Origin: G963667145 sp963676515 [NCBI: Candidatus Cloacimonadota bacterium]
Lineage (GTDB): Bacteria > Cloacimonadota > Cloacimonadia > G963667145
Length of the DNA: 64,000 nt
NCBI GenBank assembly: GCA_963676515.1
Contig: OY781061.1
Location: 124,001 to 188,000 of the forward strand
Direction of reading: 5' to 3'
In this document: one piece after another, positions 63,710-64,000 of the stretch
Layout of the letters: every line of letters starts with the position of its first letter
Numbering within the stretch: position 1 is the stretch's first letter
Position numbers and translations under genes: made by a program
Notes under the pieces: generated by a model
The model's database searches: none
Told to the model about the DNA's origin: nothing
The model's input: the letters and a program-made list of their open reading frames with translations, nothing else

Positions 63710-64000
63710 TTTTCGCTCCTTGTTGGCAACTGCAGTTGAATTTGCGACAATCATCTATCAAAAAATCACCCAGCGATTTGATAAAATCACAATTTGCATA
63801 ATAATGAATGAACTTGCCTTGTTTCTCTTTTCTTATTAGTTTCGCATTTCCCAGCTCTTTTAGATGAAAAGAGAGATTGGAGTTCGTCATATCAAGCTTT
63901 TTCACCAGATTGCAAGGACAAAGTCCCTCTTGTCCAAACTTTACCAGTTCTTTGAGAATTTTCACTCTGCTCTCTTGTGCTAAAGCACTAAAAGCTTTCA
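63702..64000 (-). CDS. arsR: ArsR/SmtB family repressor (5' end beyond window)
   Basis: The frame stays open to the right edge: KAFSALAQESRVKILKELV precedes the winged helix MTNSNLSFHLKELGNAKLI. A GTG inside this stretch could pass as a start but would remove the first helix, so the gene is taken as partial. Metal-sensing Cys candidates are EGLCPCNLV and the tail DDCRKFNCSC. It should repress its own operon until a thiophilic metal or metalloid binds. The stop overlaps the next ATG. Confidence 0.88.
   Translation of the reverse strand, partial: KAFSALAQESRVKILKELVKFGQEGLCPCNLVKKLDMTNSNLSFHLKELGNAKLIRKEKQGKFIHYYANCDFIKSLGDFLIDDCRKFNCSCQQGAKND

Overview
The window looks like chromosome of an AT-rich, Gram-negative, probably fermentative bacterium. 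Outer-membrane and LPS functions (hldD, lpxH-like phosphatase, lnt, TonB/ExbBD, a lipoprotein) sit beside tryptophanase, a TRAP importer and complete NAD synthesis. The taxon cannot be fixed from sequence alone. atpD without atpA/atpG directly upstream, a citrate synthase with eukaryote-like motifs and a large BspA-like lipoprotein would fit the FCB side of the tree, but this is inference. Most genes are on the minus strand; start sites are usually preceded by GGAGA-type Shine-Dalgarno sequences.

Layout. 1-10.0 kb: 3' part of atpD, yebC, tnaA, hldD, a cyclodeaminase, a cupin, lnt, recJ, RNase P RNA and a C4 zinc-ribbon protein. 10.3-15.9 kb (plus strand): putP, exbB-exbD-tonB, a stand-alone copy of the N-terminal domain seen on some dihydropteroate synthases, and an unusual CoaE-AroD-AroE fusion. 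16.0-20.6 kb: an IS graveyard. An IS1182-type element splits an hsp20 gene; an IS256-type remnant truncates a methyltransferase; a second, intact IS256-type element carries a 183-bp inverted copy of its own 3' end; an IS30 C-terminal remnant follows. 20.7-26.1 kb: a very AT-rich membrane glycan or glycolipid-like cluster (methyltransferase, flippase-like protein, radical SAM enzyme, GT2, GT-C-like protein). 26.1-33.6 kb: nadC-nadA-nadB, citrate synthase, dut, ispA, xseB and an M23 peptidase.

33.7-44.5 kb is the most interesting region, a complete-looking ectoine-catabolism locus: diaminobutyrate aminotransferase (doeD), Asd, an M20 deacylase, a UehABC/TeaABC-like TRAP importer, ectoine hydrolase (doeA), an Asp/Glu racemase-family protein, an IclR regulator and aspartokinase. 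Neither DoeB nor DoeC is present. The M20 enzyme could replace DoeB, and Asd plus aspartokinase running backwards could replace DoeC while conserving one ATP per aspartate semialdehyde. Two tandem operator-like repeats lie at the doeD promoter.

44.8-55.4 kb: an information-processing and division block read infC-rpmI-rplT-pheS-pheT-(coiled coil)-zapA-6S RNA-rny-ymdB-folD-MATE-lpxH. infC appears to start with AUU and is preceded by a structured leader with an intrinsic terminator. 55.7-60.6 kb: one 1636-residue lipoprotein with seven fibronectin-like repeats and dozens of DUF285/BspA repeats. 60.8-64 kb: tRNA-Arg, acpS, tRNA-Ser, then an ArsR-controlled operon with an ArsF-like lipoprotein, an ArsG/ArsP-like fused permease and a small thioredoxin-like protein, running off the right edge.
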